Positions 26,892 through 34,800 of a stretch of DNA of 64,000 nucleotides are shown here, piece by piece (within the stretch, counting starts at the first letter, position 1; every line of letters starts with the position of its first letter). The DNA is from Acidobacteriota bacterium. GTDB taxonomy: Bacteria > Acidobacteriota > Terriglobia > Terriglobales > Acidobacteriaceae. The position numbers and the translations under genes are program-made. The stretch is from NCBI GenBank assembly GCA_018268895.1, contig JAFDVP010000001.1:1721125-1785124 (forward strand), written 5' to 3'. The notes under the pieces were generated by a model. It had not been told where the DNA came from. It saw only the letters and a list, made by a program, of their open reading frames with translations, and made no database searches.

Positions 26892-27839
26892 TTAGGGCTG
26901 ACGCGCACGCCACAGCGCTCCCTGGAGTGGATCGACTACGCCTGGCAGCACCTTCAGCTCCGGTAGCTCCTTGCGCAGGACCTCCACGATTCCGTCGCGG
27001 ACCTCCACAACGTGCTCGATGATGCTCCCGGTAAATGCCAGATCCGGGATCCACTCTGACCTCGGGTCCGTGCGCTTCAATCTGTCGATGACGAGCCGTG
27101 CAAGGTGAGCGAGTTCCTCGGCCTCGCGACGCAGCACACCGCGGGCTACCGCATCTCCTGCCCGCGCGCACTCGACCACGAGCGGGGCCAGCTTCGTCAC
27201 ATCGGGGGACGGAATCCTATTGGCATAGCCCACGATGTCCATCGCATCTGCGAGGTCCCATAGCTTCAGGATCGCAGGCAGGAGGGTCGTCTCTTTCTCC
27301 TCGTCGATCGCCAGAAAGGTGTCCCGAAGCGCCTGTTGCCCAATTCTTGCGCCGGATCCCTGATCCGATAACGCCGGCCCATATCCTCCGGCGGTCGTTA
27401 GCTCTCCAGCGGCGCTGCGCCCCGCCACATTGGAACCCGTCCCGGCCATGACCAGGACCCCGGGGCCGCCAAAGAATGCCGCGTCAAGAGCTATCTCGAC
27501 ATCACCCACAAGAACGAGCGATCCGCCCACCCTCTCCGCAAAGGCCTGGCGAATCCAATCGGTGACCAGCGGAACCGTTATTCCCGCGGCCCCAACGCAG
27601 CTTTGCTTCACCTGACGCAGCGAGATGCCGCTTTGTTCTTCCAGCTCCTTCAGCGCTTTGTCCAGATTGGACTGCGCGGAATCCGCATCCGTGCGCATCC
27701 GCTTGATCGTGCCTCCGCGAACACGCGCCAACTCGGTCGACTCATCCGCCAATAAGTATTCGGTCTTCGTACCGCCAACATCTAAAGCCAGATAGAACGC
27801 CAAGCCTGCTCCCTCGCACCAAATTTCTGCATTGACCAT
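26892..27839 (-). CDS. BadF/BadG/BcrA/BcrD-type ATPase, N-acetylglucosamine kinase-like
   Basis: 315-residue ASKHA-fold kinase. The phosphate-1 motif is LALDVGGTKTEYLLADE, then CVGAAGIT, a phosphate-2-like VGDVEIALDAAF, the adenosine motif GVLVMAGTGSNVAGR, and SDQGSGARIG. This order fits the N-acetylglucosamine kinase branch of the BadF family, which phosphorylates amino sugars or hexoses with ATP in the cytoplasm. There is no signal peptide. It lies tail to tail with the GH125 gene in the glycan locus, so a role in phosphorylating a released mannose or GlcNAc is plausible but inferred. Confidence 0.85.
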   Translation of the reverse strand: MVNAEIWCEGAGLAFYLALDVGGTKTEYLLADESTELARVRGGTIKRMRTDADSAQSNLDKALKELEEQSGISLRQVKQSCVGAAGITVPLVTDWIRQAFAERVGGSLVLVGDVEIALDAAFFGGPGVLVMAGTGSNVAGRSAAGELTTAGGYGPALSDQGSGARIGQQALRDTFLAIDEEKETTLLPAILKLWDLADAMDIVGYANRIPSPDVTKLAPLVVECARAGDAVARGVLRREAEELAHLARLVIDRLKRTDPRSEWIPDLAFTGSIIEHVVEVRDGIVEVLRKELPELKVLPGVVDPLQGALWRARQP

Positions 27840-27981
27840 CGCGTGAACGATGCGCCCACAATTCTAGATAATTGCGTACGCCAATGTAGAGATATTATGT
27901 CGCGAATTGGCGGATATCGCCCACCTGGCGAACCTTGGCCGCTCACGCCAATGCTATTGGAGCACTCTGCTGTCTGCTGGA

Positions 27982-29538
27982 CTAGGTACGCACGGACATC
28001 GCATGGTGAAAGATGTTGTTCGGGTCGTACTTCCGTTTCACGTTTTGCAGAAATGGATACAGGTCCCCAGTCCCGTAATAAAGCTGGGGCCAAAAGCTGT
28101 ATTGCACCATGTCGGCATCCGGATAGTTGATGTAGCAACCCTCGTACCGGTCTCCCCAGAAAGGCGTGCCGCCGTACTTCGCTCCCGCATCCGATGTACG
28201 ATACAGGTCGGTGTAGAGGTCCCTGAGCCACTGGGCCTGGCCTGCGTCCTCTTTGGGATCACCCCATGTCGTGATGAACTGGAGCTTCATGATGGATTCC
28301 CTCTGAGCGGCAGACGTCTCCTCATTCATCTGTTTGCGATTGACGGCCCCGCCGAACGAATCGACCAATACCGTGTTGCGAGAGAGGTCCACTCCCGGAA
28401 CCGTCCGCGTAAGGTGCTTGTAGAAACAAGCAGCCTCTTCACGCGTGAAGCTCCGCTTCATAAAGGTTGACTTGTATTTGTGGCGGTTGTTTCTCACCGG
28501 ACCGAAGGCACCACCGCCGCCGCCGCTCCGGCCATTCGAGTCGCTATACCGTATCTTGTTCAGCGTATGCTTCGCCAGGCAGACCTCGGTTCCTTTCTGC
28601 TCTGGCTCCGGGTGATGTTCCGCCATCGCAGGATGCGGGGTGAGTTGCTTCACCGGCTTGCAATCGTCGAACACCTGGAGAAACTCGTCCACAACGCGTG
28701 TATCGTCCACCGTACCGTCGGGATTCGTGAACGAAACGGACATTCCCAGGTGGCCTGAGCTCTGGTGCGACAGATTGAAGATTGTAAACAGGCCCCACGT
28801 CTCAGGGTCTCTCCCACGCGTCTCAAAATAGTTGCTGTAGAGATAAAGGATGCGGGCAAACCGCTCCTCCGTCATCCCATTCCAGTCGAAGCTGACGCTT
28901 CCGCGCAGTACCTCGAAGGGGGCCTTGGGCAAGTCGTCGAAGTAAAAGTTCGTAATAATGCCGAAGTTCCCTCCGCCAGCCCCACGGCAGGCCCGCAGCA
29001 GATCGGCATCGTTATGCTTGTCGGCCCGGCGAATCGTGGCCTTCCCTGCCCTGTCTACGGTAACGACATCGGCCGCCGACACCCAGTCCGGCGTGACGCC
29101 ATGCAGACGCGACAGCAGACCATACCCTCCACCGGAGATATGTCCACCGGCACCTACTGGACCGCACGTCCCTCCTGGGATTGTCACCAACGCACGTTTG
29201 TAGAGGTCGGCATAGGCCTGTCCGAGAGTTGTCCCCGCGCCTAACCTGTACTTCGGCCCATGGAGCGGCGGTGTGGTCCCGTTCAACAGGCTGATATCGA
29301 TAATGGCCCCGCCCGGATTGTTATCGACGAAGTCTTCGTAGCAGTGGCCGCCAGACCTTACCGTGGGGCGCAGCCCCGAATGGACGAAGCGCTCCAACGC
29401 TTCAGCGACATCCTCGCTGCTTTCGCAGAGTGCAATCCTGCTTGCCCGGTCGTGGTCATTCTCAGGGAAACGGCCGTTCTGTCCGTGGCTAAGACGATCG
29501 AAACGAACATCTCCGGGCAACACCATTTCAATAGCCAT
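27982..29538 (-). CDS. FAD-linked oxidase with berberine-bridge domain (oligosaccharide oxidase-like)
   Basis: 518-residue FAD-dependent oxidase: a FAD_binding_4 (PCMH) domain from about residue 30 to 210 and a C-terminal BBE domain (YINYPDADM...YYG...KRKYDPNNIF). Both residues that tether FAD covalently in glucooligosaccharide oxidases are present: His65 in RSGGHCYED and Cys125 in GTCGPVGAGGH. This predicts bicovalent flavin and oxidation of the C1 hydroxyl of (oligo)saccharides, producing peroxide. The ATG at 29538 has AGAGGA about 9 bases upstream and is preferred to the one at 29562. No signal peptide is evident. It stands alone at the end of the glycan locus; related enzymes also act on alkaloids and other secondary metabolites. 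Confidence 0.88.
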   Translation of the reverse strand: MAIEMVLPGDVRFDRLSHGQNGRFPENDHDRASRIALCESSEDVAEALERFVHSGLRPTVRSGGHCYEDFVDNNPGGAIIDISLLNGTTPPLHGPKYRLGAGTTLGQAYADLYKRALVTIPGGTCGPVGAGGHISGGGYGLLSRLHGVTPDWVSAADVVTVDRAGKATIRRADKHNDADLLRACRGAGGGNFGIITNFYFDDLPKAPFEVLRGSVSFDWNGMTEERFARILYLYSNYFETRGRDPETWGLFTIFNLSHQSSGHLGMSVSFTNPDGTVDDTRVVDEFLQVFDDCKPVKQLTPHPAMAEHHPEPEQKGTEVCLAKHTLNKIRYSDSNGRSGGGGGAFGPVRNNRHKYKSTFMKRSFTREEAACFYKHLTRTVPGVDLSRNTVLVDSFGGAVNRKQMNEETSAAQRESIMKLQFITTWGDPKEDAGQAQWLRDLYTDLYRTSDAGAKYGGTPFWGDRYEGCYINYPDADMVQYSFWPQLYYGTGDLYPFLQNVKRKYDPNNIFHHAMSVRT

Positions 29539-29816
29539 GTTCAAATTCCTCTGTTCGCACAATACCAGCAGATATTTCCATGACGGAATAAGGCAATCGA
29601 CCTATTTTAGGGCAGATTCAGGCAAATAGCCGCGTGGAGCAATCTGCCTTCATCCAACCTGCCGGTTCAGAATCCTGCCAAGACTATGTCAAAGCCCCAG
29701 TAAACAGGCATTTGAAGAATGACAACGCGATGACATCTCTTTGACGGCGTGCACAAACGGCCTTCCTATACTTCGACTCATTCAGAGCTGCTCAGGCAGC
29801 GACGAAATGAGGAAGC

Positions 29817-30890
29817 GTGAAGCCTGTAACTTCATTGAAGCGCCGGTATCTCATTGTGATGGCCGCAGTGTGTCTTGTGGCGGCCTCACGCCAATTTGTA
29901 GCGCAGCAACCGGCGGAGCCGGACAACCATGCCGGGCGCGTTCCTCTGATCTCCGGGGGATTCGGTTACATCCACAATGTAAGCGGCGGTGTCACCTCAT
30001 TAATTCCCCAGATCAACCCCGTGCTGCTGGTTCCCTTTGGACAACACGTTCTTCTCGAATCCAGAACGGACTTTACGGGGTTTTTCCAGCGGCAGAATCA
30101 AACGAGCGGCCCATTTAAAGGGAAGGTATTCAAGACCGTAGAGTTCGCTCAACTCGACTGGTTCGCCAATAGCCACATGATGGTGGCTGCCGGGCGCTAT
30201 CTTCTGCCATTCGGTATCTACAACGAACGCCTTCAGCCTATATGGATCAAGAACCTCCAGGATGCACCGATCACAGCGACGATCGGCACTCGCACCAGCG
30301 GCTCGGGTGACGGCTTAATGCTCCGTGGAGTTGCCGCGCAGGGCCCGCGCTACTCGCTTCAATACACCGCCTATTTCTCCGCTCACAGCAAGATCAACCA
30401 GCTTCAGGCTGCGCGCGTGGCCGGTGGCGATGCGAGCGTTTACCTTCCGCAGGCGCGTCTTGAGATCGGCACCTCGTATCAACGCTTTCTCGAGAGCCGC
30501 CGAATCAACAGTGTAGCGACGTATGTCTCATGGCAGCCCGCATCTCATCCGATCGACCTCAAAGCGGAGTATGACTACAGCCATAACGGAAATGGCTATT
30601 GGCTGGAAACGGCATATTCCTTTCGCCAGCTTCCGGTGCCGCAACTGTTTCAACGCATTCAGACCGTAGCGCGCATGCAACATTTTCTTGCTCTGAATGG
30701 CGGAGGAAACGGGTTGCCATCGATCAATACGCAACGGGTCGACTTCGGCCTGAACTACTACGTTCGCGACAATCTCAGGTTTGTCTCAAGTTATGGGCGC
30801 AGCTTCAGCGCGCGCACGGATGTAAACGCCTGGAACATCGGCTTTACGTATAGATTCCTTTTCCCGCTGTGGCCGGAGAAACAACGATGA
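29817..30890 (+). CDS. Predicted outer-membrane beta-barrel protein
   Basis: 357-residue protein with a signal peptide (hydrophobic residues about 11-24) and a mature part of alternating polar and hydrophobic residues, many Tyr/Phe and repeated Gly, ending in TYRFLFP. This looks like an outer-membrane porin-type barrel. It begins with GTG, supported by AGGAAG 3-4 bases upstream. Its stop overlaps the ATG of a cytochrome c gene (ATGA), so it belongs to the same operon as the cytochrome and CuA genes. It may provide a pore or a docking site for a periplasmic redox system. No close family is recognised. Confidence 0.75.
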   Translation: MKPVTSLKRRYLIVMAAVCLVAASRQFVAQQPAEPDNHAGRVPLISGGFGYIHNVSGGVTSLIPQINPVLLVPFGQHVLLESRTDFTGFFQRQNQTSGPFKGKVFKTVEFAQLDWFANSHMMVAAGRYLLPFGIYNERLQPIWIKNLQDAPITATIGTRTSGSGDGLMLRGVAAQGPRYSLQYTAYFSAHSKINQLQAARVAGGDASVYLPQARLEIGTSYQRFLESRRINSVATYVSWQPASHPIDLKAEYDYSHNGNGYWLETAYSFRQLPVPQLFQRIQTVARMQHFLALNGGGNGLPSINTQRVDFGLNYYVRDNLRFVSSYGRSFSARTDVNAWNIGFTYRFLFPLWPEKQR

Positions 30891-31186
30891 CCTGCAAATC
30901 GGCAATATGTCTGGCAACATTGGCGCTTCTACTGCCTGCTTCTCTCAACGCGAGCAAGCCCAGCAAAGGCCAGCAGCAGAGCACTAACGCTCCGAGCGCA
31001 TCGTCGCAGAACAACGCACAACCCGATCCAGCAGAACGGATCTTCGAAGCGAATTGCTCACGCTGTCACATGGCGCCCTCCTCACTTTCCCAACGCACGA
31101 CCGGCACTGTGGTGATGCACATGCGCATGCGCGCCAGGCTTTCGCAGCGCGACGAGCAATTGCTGCTGAGGTATCTCGCGCCGTAG
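30887..31186 (+). CDS. Small exported cytochrome c
   Basis: 99-residue protein with a signal peptide (hydrophobic residues about 7-19) and one covalent haem site, CSRCH at 57-61. Candidate axial Met residues lie at 77 and 79 (VVMHMRMRARL), followed by a conserved-looking DEQLLLRYLAP end. The ATG at 30887 overlaps the stop of the barrel-protein gene, with GGAG upstream, so translation is coupled. It is a periplasmic electron carrier in the cluster with the CuA protein and a second cytochrome c. The long low-complexity Ser/Gln/Asn linker (about 24-48) suggests a tethered or flexible N-terminal part. Confidence 0.85.
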   Translation: MTCKSAICLATLALLLPASLNASKPSKGQQQSTNAPSASSQNNAQPDPAERIFEANCSRCHMAPSSLSQRTTGTVVMHMRMRARLSQRDEQLLLRYLAP

Positions 31187-31244
31187 AGCGCGGGCTGCAA
31201 TCGAGTGAGACGAATCCAATTCCACCCAAGGAGCAGATACCGTA

Positions 31245-31598
31245 ATGCGGAATACGCGACGCAGTCAGTTACTGGCACCGATCGTGCTTTTGATAGCTAC
31301 GGGCAATTGCATTGCCCAGGACACAAGCAGTCCTATCGAGGTCCATGTGCACAGGTTTTCGTTTCAACCCACAGAGATAACCGTACATAAGGGTGAACCT
31401 GCCGTCGTAAAGCTCGTTTCGGACGATGTGACCCACAGCCTCGTCGTCAAAGGCCTGGGCATCAATCAAACGGTGTCGAAAGATCATCCGGCAGATATCC
31501 ACTTCACGCCCACGGCCTCCGGCGATTTTCGCGGCCAATGTGGACGATTTTGCGGAAAAGGCCATGGCTCGATGTTCTTCACGATCCATGTGAAATAG
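31245..31598 (+). CDS. Free-standing CuA-domain cupredoxin
   Basis: 117-residue exported cupredoxin with a signal peptide (about residues 1-24). All binuclear CuA ligands of cytochrome oxidase subunit II and N2O reductase are present: His64, Cys99, Cys103, His107 and Met110, in the order H...CxxxCxxxHxxM. The protein consists only of this domain; the transmembrane hairpin of normal subunit II is missing, as is any subunit I gene nearby. AAGGAG lies about 11 bases before the ATG. It is placed between two cytochrome c genes, so a role in periplasmic electron transfer is likely; copper delivery to an oxidase is the alternative. Confidence 0.87.
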   Translation: MRNTRRSQLLAPIVLLIATGNCIAQDTSSPIEVHVHRFSFQPTEITVHKGEPAVVKLVSDDVTHSLVVKGLGINQTVSKDHPADIHFTPTASGDFRGQCGRFCGKGHGSMFFTIHVK

Positions 31599-31606
31599 GA
31601 CAGTCC

Positions 31607-32116
31607 ATGAGAGTTTCGCGCATCTCGATCACCTCCGGGCTTTTATTGCTTACCAGCCTTGCGGGCTGTCGAGCTACGCCGCCAGGAAAGTTCGAGGCTT
31701 CAGCCATTCGCTGGGTCAAGAAACACGTCACCGTAAGAGGCGTCCATCAACTGAATCCAATGAACAACACGCAGGAGAACATTTCCAATGGCAAACACGC
31801 ATTTGGTTTCTATTGTGTCGTCTGCCACGGAAGAGATGGACAGAATACGGGGGTTCCCTTCGCCGGAGGCATATCGCCACCAATACCATCGCTTGCTTCG
31901 GCAGAAGTGCAAAGCTACAGCGACGGCCAGTTGAAATGGATTATTGAAAACGGCATCGCGCCATCGGGCATGCCAGCATCGCACGGGGTGTTGTCCGACG
32001 AAGACATGTGGAACATCGTGATCTATCTCCGGCATCTGCCGCCGGAAGGCAGCCTCGGAGAGCCGAAGGCATATTCAGGCGAGGAATTTTCAGATGAGAA
32101 CAACGAACAAAGATAA
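31607..32116 (+). CDS. Cytochrome c lipoprotein
   Basis: 169-residue protein with a lipoprotein signal (lipobox LAGC, lipidated Cys21) and one haem site CVVCH (70-74), with Met122 in SGMPAS as the likely sixth ligand. It resembles the class I cytochrome c/CccA modules found in oxidase and dehydrogenase complexes. The ATG at 31607 has AGGAC about 5 bases upstream. It starts 8 bases after the CuA gene and is the last clear member of the barrel / cytochrome / CuA / cytochrome operon. The lipid anchor would hold it at the membrane as an electron donor or acceptor for the soluble partners. Confidence 0.87.
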   Translation: MRVSRISITSGLLLLTSLAGCRATPPGKFEASAIRWVKKHVTVRGVHQLNPMNNTQENISNGKHAFGFYCVVCHGRDGQNTGVPFAGGISPPIPSLASAEVQSYSDGQLKWIIENGIAPSGMPASHGVLSDEDMWNIVIYLRHLPPEGSLGEPKAYSGEEFSDENNEQR

Positions 32117-32150
32117 CTTCGCTGTGACGACAAGGCCTACGGCTCAATAG
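32094..32150 (+). CDS. Possible 18-residue peptide ORF
   Basis: ATG at 32094, preceded by GAGGA (32081-32085) at 8 bases spacing, encodes 18 residues and stops at TAG 32148-32150. It overlaps the end of the cytochrome lipoprotein gene in another frame and ends 16 bases before the nucleotidyltransferase ATG. The ribosome binding site and position suggest a leader or coupling ORF. It is too short to judge by composition and may be chance. Confidence 0.25.
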   Translation: MRTTNKDNFAVTTRPTAQ

Positions 32151-32166
32151 CGGTGAGTCGAACACT

Positions 32167-33501
32167 ATGACCATTCCTCAGATCATCAATAACAAACACG
32201 AGCTTGATATTCCGCCTGAATTCCTGGCGCTTCTTTTGGCGCTTCAGATGCGAAGTGCCGACTACGCGCCTCTAAGTCTACTCAGCGATAAACAGTGGCG
32301 CGATCTACTTGCTCTTTGCAATCGTTCTCAGTTAACGCTGTTACTATCACGACTTGACAAATCGTTTCTACCACTCTGGGTGGCTGAACGGCTTGAGCAG
32401 AACCTTGCCGACAATTCCCAACGCGCAGAGCGTATCAAACGCACCTATAGTGAAGTGGCAGACGCGCTGGATGCCTTCAACATCCCGCACCTGGTGATCA
32501 AGGGATTCACGCAGGTCCCTCACTACGCGCCTTCACTTGCCTCTCGAGGCCAATCTGATATTGACCTTTACTGTCCGCCCAAATCTCTCCAGCAGGCGCA
32601 ATCTGCGCTTGAATCGATCGGCTACGTCGCGGACACCACCAATGACTATCGTTACACCGACCATCTGCCGATGATGGTGCGCAAAGGCGACTGGAAATGG
32701 CGTGGAAACCATTTCGATCCGGAGATGCCTTTGTCGATCGAGTTGCATTTCTCGTTATGGAATTCTCGTCTCTTTCTTAATCAATTCCCCGAAGTCGCGT
32801 CCTTTTGGGACCGTAGGCAGATACGCCATCTCGATGACTTCAACTTTTATGCACTCGATCCCGTGGACCACCTGGCCTATTTTTCACTTCATGTACTTCG
32901 CAATCTGATCTTTGGAACCTGGGTCGTTCACCATGTATTTGAACTTGCGTATTTCCTGCATAAGTATGCTGACAACGATGAGTTCTGGAAAAAGCGGACC
33001 CAAATACATACCGCATCGCTGCGGACATATCAGGCTGTTGCTTTCGCATGTGCTAAAAGCTGGTTCGAATGCGATCTTCCTCGCGATGTGGAACTGGAGA
33101 TATCGCGGCTCTCTCCTTCCATCAGGCATTGGCTCGATTTCTATGCATTTTCTTCACTTGAAGGAATGTTTCACGAAACGAAGGACTGGGTGCTGTTGAA
33201 TGCCGTTTTGGTTTCTTCTGTAACACAGCGATATACATGGCTTCGTCGCACGCTATTCCCACAACGCATGCCGCAAAGAAACTCCTATGCAATCTACTTC
33301 AAAGGCAGGCAAGCACGAGACGCTTCAACCATCCCAGGCGAGGCGCTGGTGCCCGTTCGCAGGCTTCGGTACATACGATATGTCCTTGGGCGCATTCTCA
33401 CACATCTATTCGTCATTACCAGGACTTTGGGCAAAGGGCTTTTGTGGTGGCTCACCATGCCTGAACCGGCCAGCGGCGTCTCTCGAAGACAGATGGATTA
33501 A
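32167..33501 (+). CDS. Nucleotidyltransferase family protein (NTP_transf_5-like)
   Basis: 444-residue protein with the NTP_transf_5 pattern: HLVIKGFTQV, then a nucleotidyltransferase-fold core with RGQSDIDLYC (DxD metal site, about residues 128-137) and LESIGY. The remainder is mainly helical, with an Arg-rich C terminus containing a possible membrane-associated helix (TRTLGKGLLWWLTMP). Proteins of this type have no settled function but recur in peptide-modification and secondary-metabolite clusters together with HPr-kinase-like proteins, as here. The ATG is preceded by GGTGAG at about 9 bases. It faces the MFS/HPr-kinase-like/TonB-receptor operon, with 21 bases between the stops. The nucleotidyl acceptor is unknown. 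Confidence 0.75.
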   Translation: MTIPQIINNKHELDIPPEFLALLLALQMRSADYAPLSLLSDKQWRDLLALCNRSQLTLLLSRLDKSFLPLWVAERLEQNLADNSQRAERIKRTYSEVADALDAFNIPHLVIKGFTQVPHYAPSLASRGQSDIDLYCPPKSLQQAQSALESIGYVADTTNDYRYTDHLPMMVRKGDWKWRGNHFDPEMPLSIELHFSLWNSRLFLNQFPEVASFWDRRQIRHLDDFNFYALDPVDHLAYFSLHVLRNLIFGTWVVHHVFELAYFLHKYADNDEFWKKRTQIHTASLRTYQAVAFACAKSWFECDLPRDVELEISRLSPSIRHWLDFYAFSSLEGMFHETKDWVLLNAVLVSSVTQRYTWLRRTLFPQRMPQRNSYAIYFKGRQARDASTIPGEALVPVRRLRYIRYVLGRILTHLFVITRTLGKGLLWWLTMPEPASGVSRRQMD

Positions 33502-33522
33502 GCTCGGCGTTAGGAATGTTTG

Positions 33523-34800
33523 TCAGCTTACCGACGTCGCAGACAGCGGCGTCACGAACCATTTGAACATCGCCGCTCCGGTGCAGGCGGCGACCATAAG
33601 CGCCATCAAAACATTGGGGTATCCAAAGTGAACAAGGCTGGCACCGACCAGCATTATCGTAGCGGCCTGCATGACCGAATTGAAAAACATAGTAAGCGAC
33701 GACGCTGAGCTTCTAAGATCGTCGGGAACGCTGTCCATAAGCAGACTATATAACCCCGGGCTGCTCATCCACTGACTTGCGGAAAGCAGCAGGTAGATCG
33801 ACACAGCACTTGCGCTCGACGCAGATATGGCCAATAGTCCAAACGCCAATGCGGCAACCGCTTGCGTCACAACAATGCCATGGATACGGCCTATTCGCTG
33901 GTAGAGCTGAGGCGCAGCTATACCAGCCAGCAACTGCGCTACCTGTGCCGCGGAGAATATCCAGCCCAGTTTTGCCAATGGCATCTGAAAAGTGCGCACA
34001 AAATAAACGTTCGCAAAAGGGACAAACGATGCGGCAACAGCTGACCATAGGGCCATCACCGGAAGGAAGCGTACCAGAAACGGGTTCCAGCGGTGCTTGC
34101 TCTTCTCTCCGGAAGAAGTTGCCGCCTTTGCTGTGAGCGGGATACGCAACCGATACAACGCCACCATACCCAGTGCCGCGCATGCGCTCGCCGATAACAG
34201 GATCGCCTGCTTGATATGTAACGGCGACGCACTCATTCCCCATGAATGTAGCCACGATGGCAGATACCCACATACAAGCCCGCCAATTGCGCTGCTTCCA
34301 ATGCTGACTGAAAAGATCAGGCTAAATGCGAACGCCCTGTTCTCTTCATTCGTCAGACGAGCGACCGCAGGCGAAAAGCACACACCCCACAGGCACATTG
34401 CAATTCCGGCCAGGACCGCCAGCGCCAATTGAGATGTTTGTGCCATGAATAGCACGCGCAGAATTCCAGCAATCGGCGCGGCGCAAAAACAAATCACCAG
34501 CATCTGCCACAGACCAGCTCTTTTTGCCATGATTCCGGCGGGGATGGTCCCTACAATCGAGCCCACGGTCAGCGCACTCCCCACTAGACCCATCGTGCGC
34601 TCGTTGAAACCGTAATCAAGCAGATACAGATTGAACAAAAAGAAGTACACCGCAAAGCCAAGATCGAAGAAGAACGCAGCCGTGAAGAACAGCCAGAACT
34701 CATGGCTAAGCTTTTTATTCGCTCTGCCTGCTGTAAGACGAGAAGACCGTTCTACGTTTTCATCCGCAAAAAGCTCTTCGCCATGGATGACTGAGGTCAC
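33523..34800 (-). CDS. MFS family transporter
   Basis: 425-residue major facilitator with 11-12 hydrophobic helices. The typical loop 2-3 region follows the second helix (GLVGSALTVGSIVGTIPAGIMAKRAGLW), and the protein divides into two halves around a charged central loop (SSGEKSKHRWNPF). The GTG at 34800 is chosen over the ATG at 34869. GGAGGGCGA immediately precedes it, and the GTGA overlap with the TGA of the HPr-kinase-like gene indicates translational coupling. It is the last gene of the TonB receptor / kinase-like / MFS operon. Together with the outer-membrane receptor it would provide a two-membrane uptake or efflux route for one compound. Confidence 0.9.
   Translation of the reverse strand: MTSVIHGEELFADENVERSSRLTAGRANKKLSHEFWLFFTAAFFFDLGFAVYFFLFNLYLLDYGFNERTMGLVGSALTVGSIVGTIPAGIMAKRAGLWQMLVICFCAAPIAGILRVLFMAQTSQLALAVLAGIAMCLWGVCFSPAVARLTNEENRAFAFSLIFSVSIGSSAIGGLVCGYLPSWLHSWGMSASPLHIKQAILLSASACAALGMVALYRLRIPLTAKAATSSGEKSKHRWNPFLVRFLPVMALWSAVAASFVPFANVYFVRTFQMPLAKLGWIFSAAQVAQLLAGIAAPQLYQRIGRIHGIVVTQAVAALAFGLLAISASSASAVSIYLLLSASQWMSSPGLYSLLMDSVPDDLRSSASSLTMFFNSVMQAATIMLVGASLVHFGYPNVLMALMVAACTGAAMFKWFVTPLSATSVS

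Noticed and set aside
29700..29816. Sigma-70 promoter TTGACG/TATACT upstream of the barrel-protein gene
   Set aside because: The boxes are there (29741-29746 and 29767-29772), but the 20-base spacing is outside the normal range, so it is not reported as a feature.
31245..31598. Complete cytochrome c oxidase locus
   Set aside because: Only a CuA domain is present; there is no subunit I or III and the subunit II membrane hairpin is missing.
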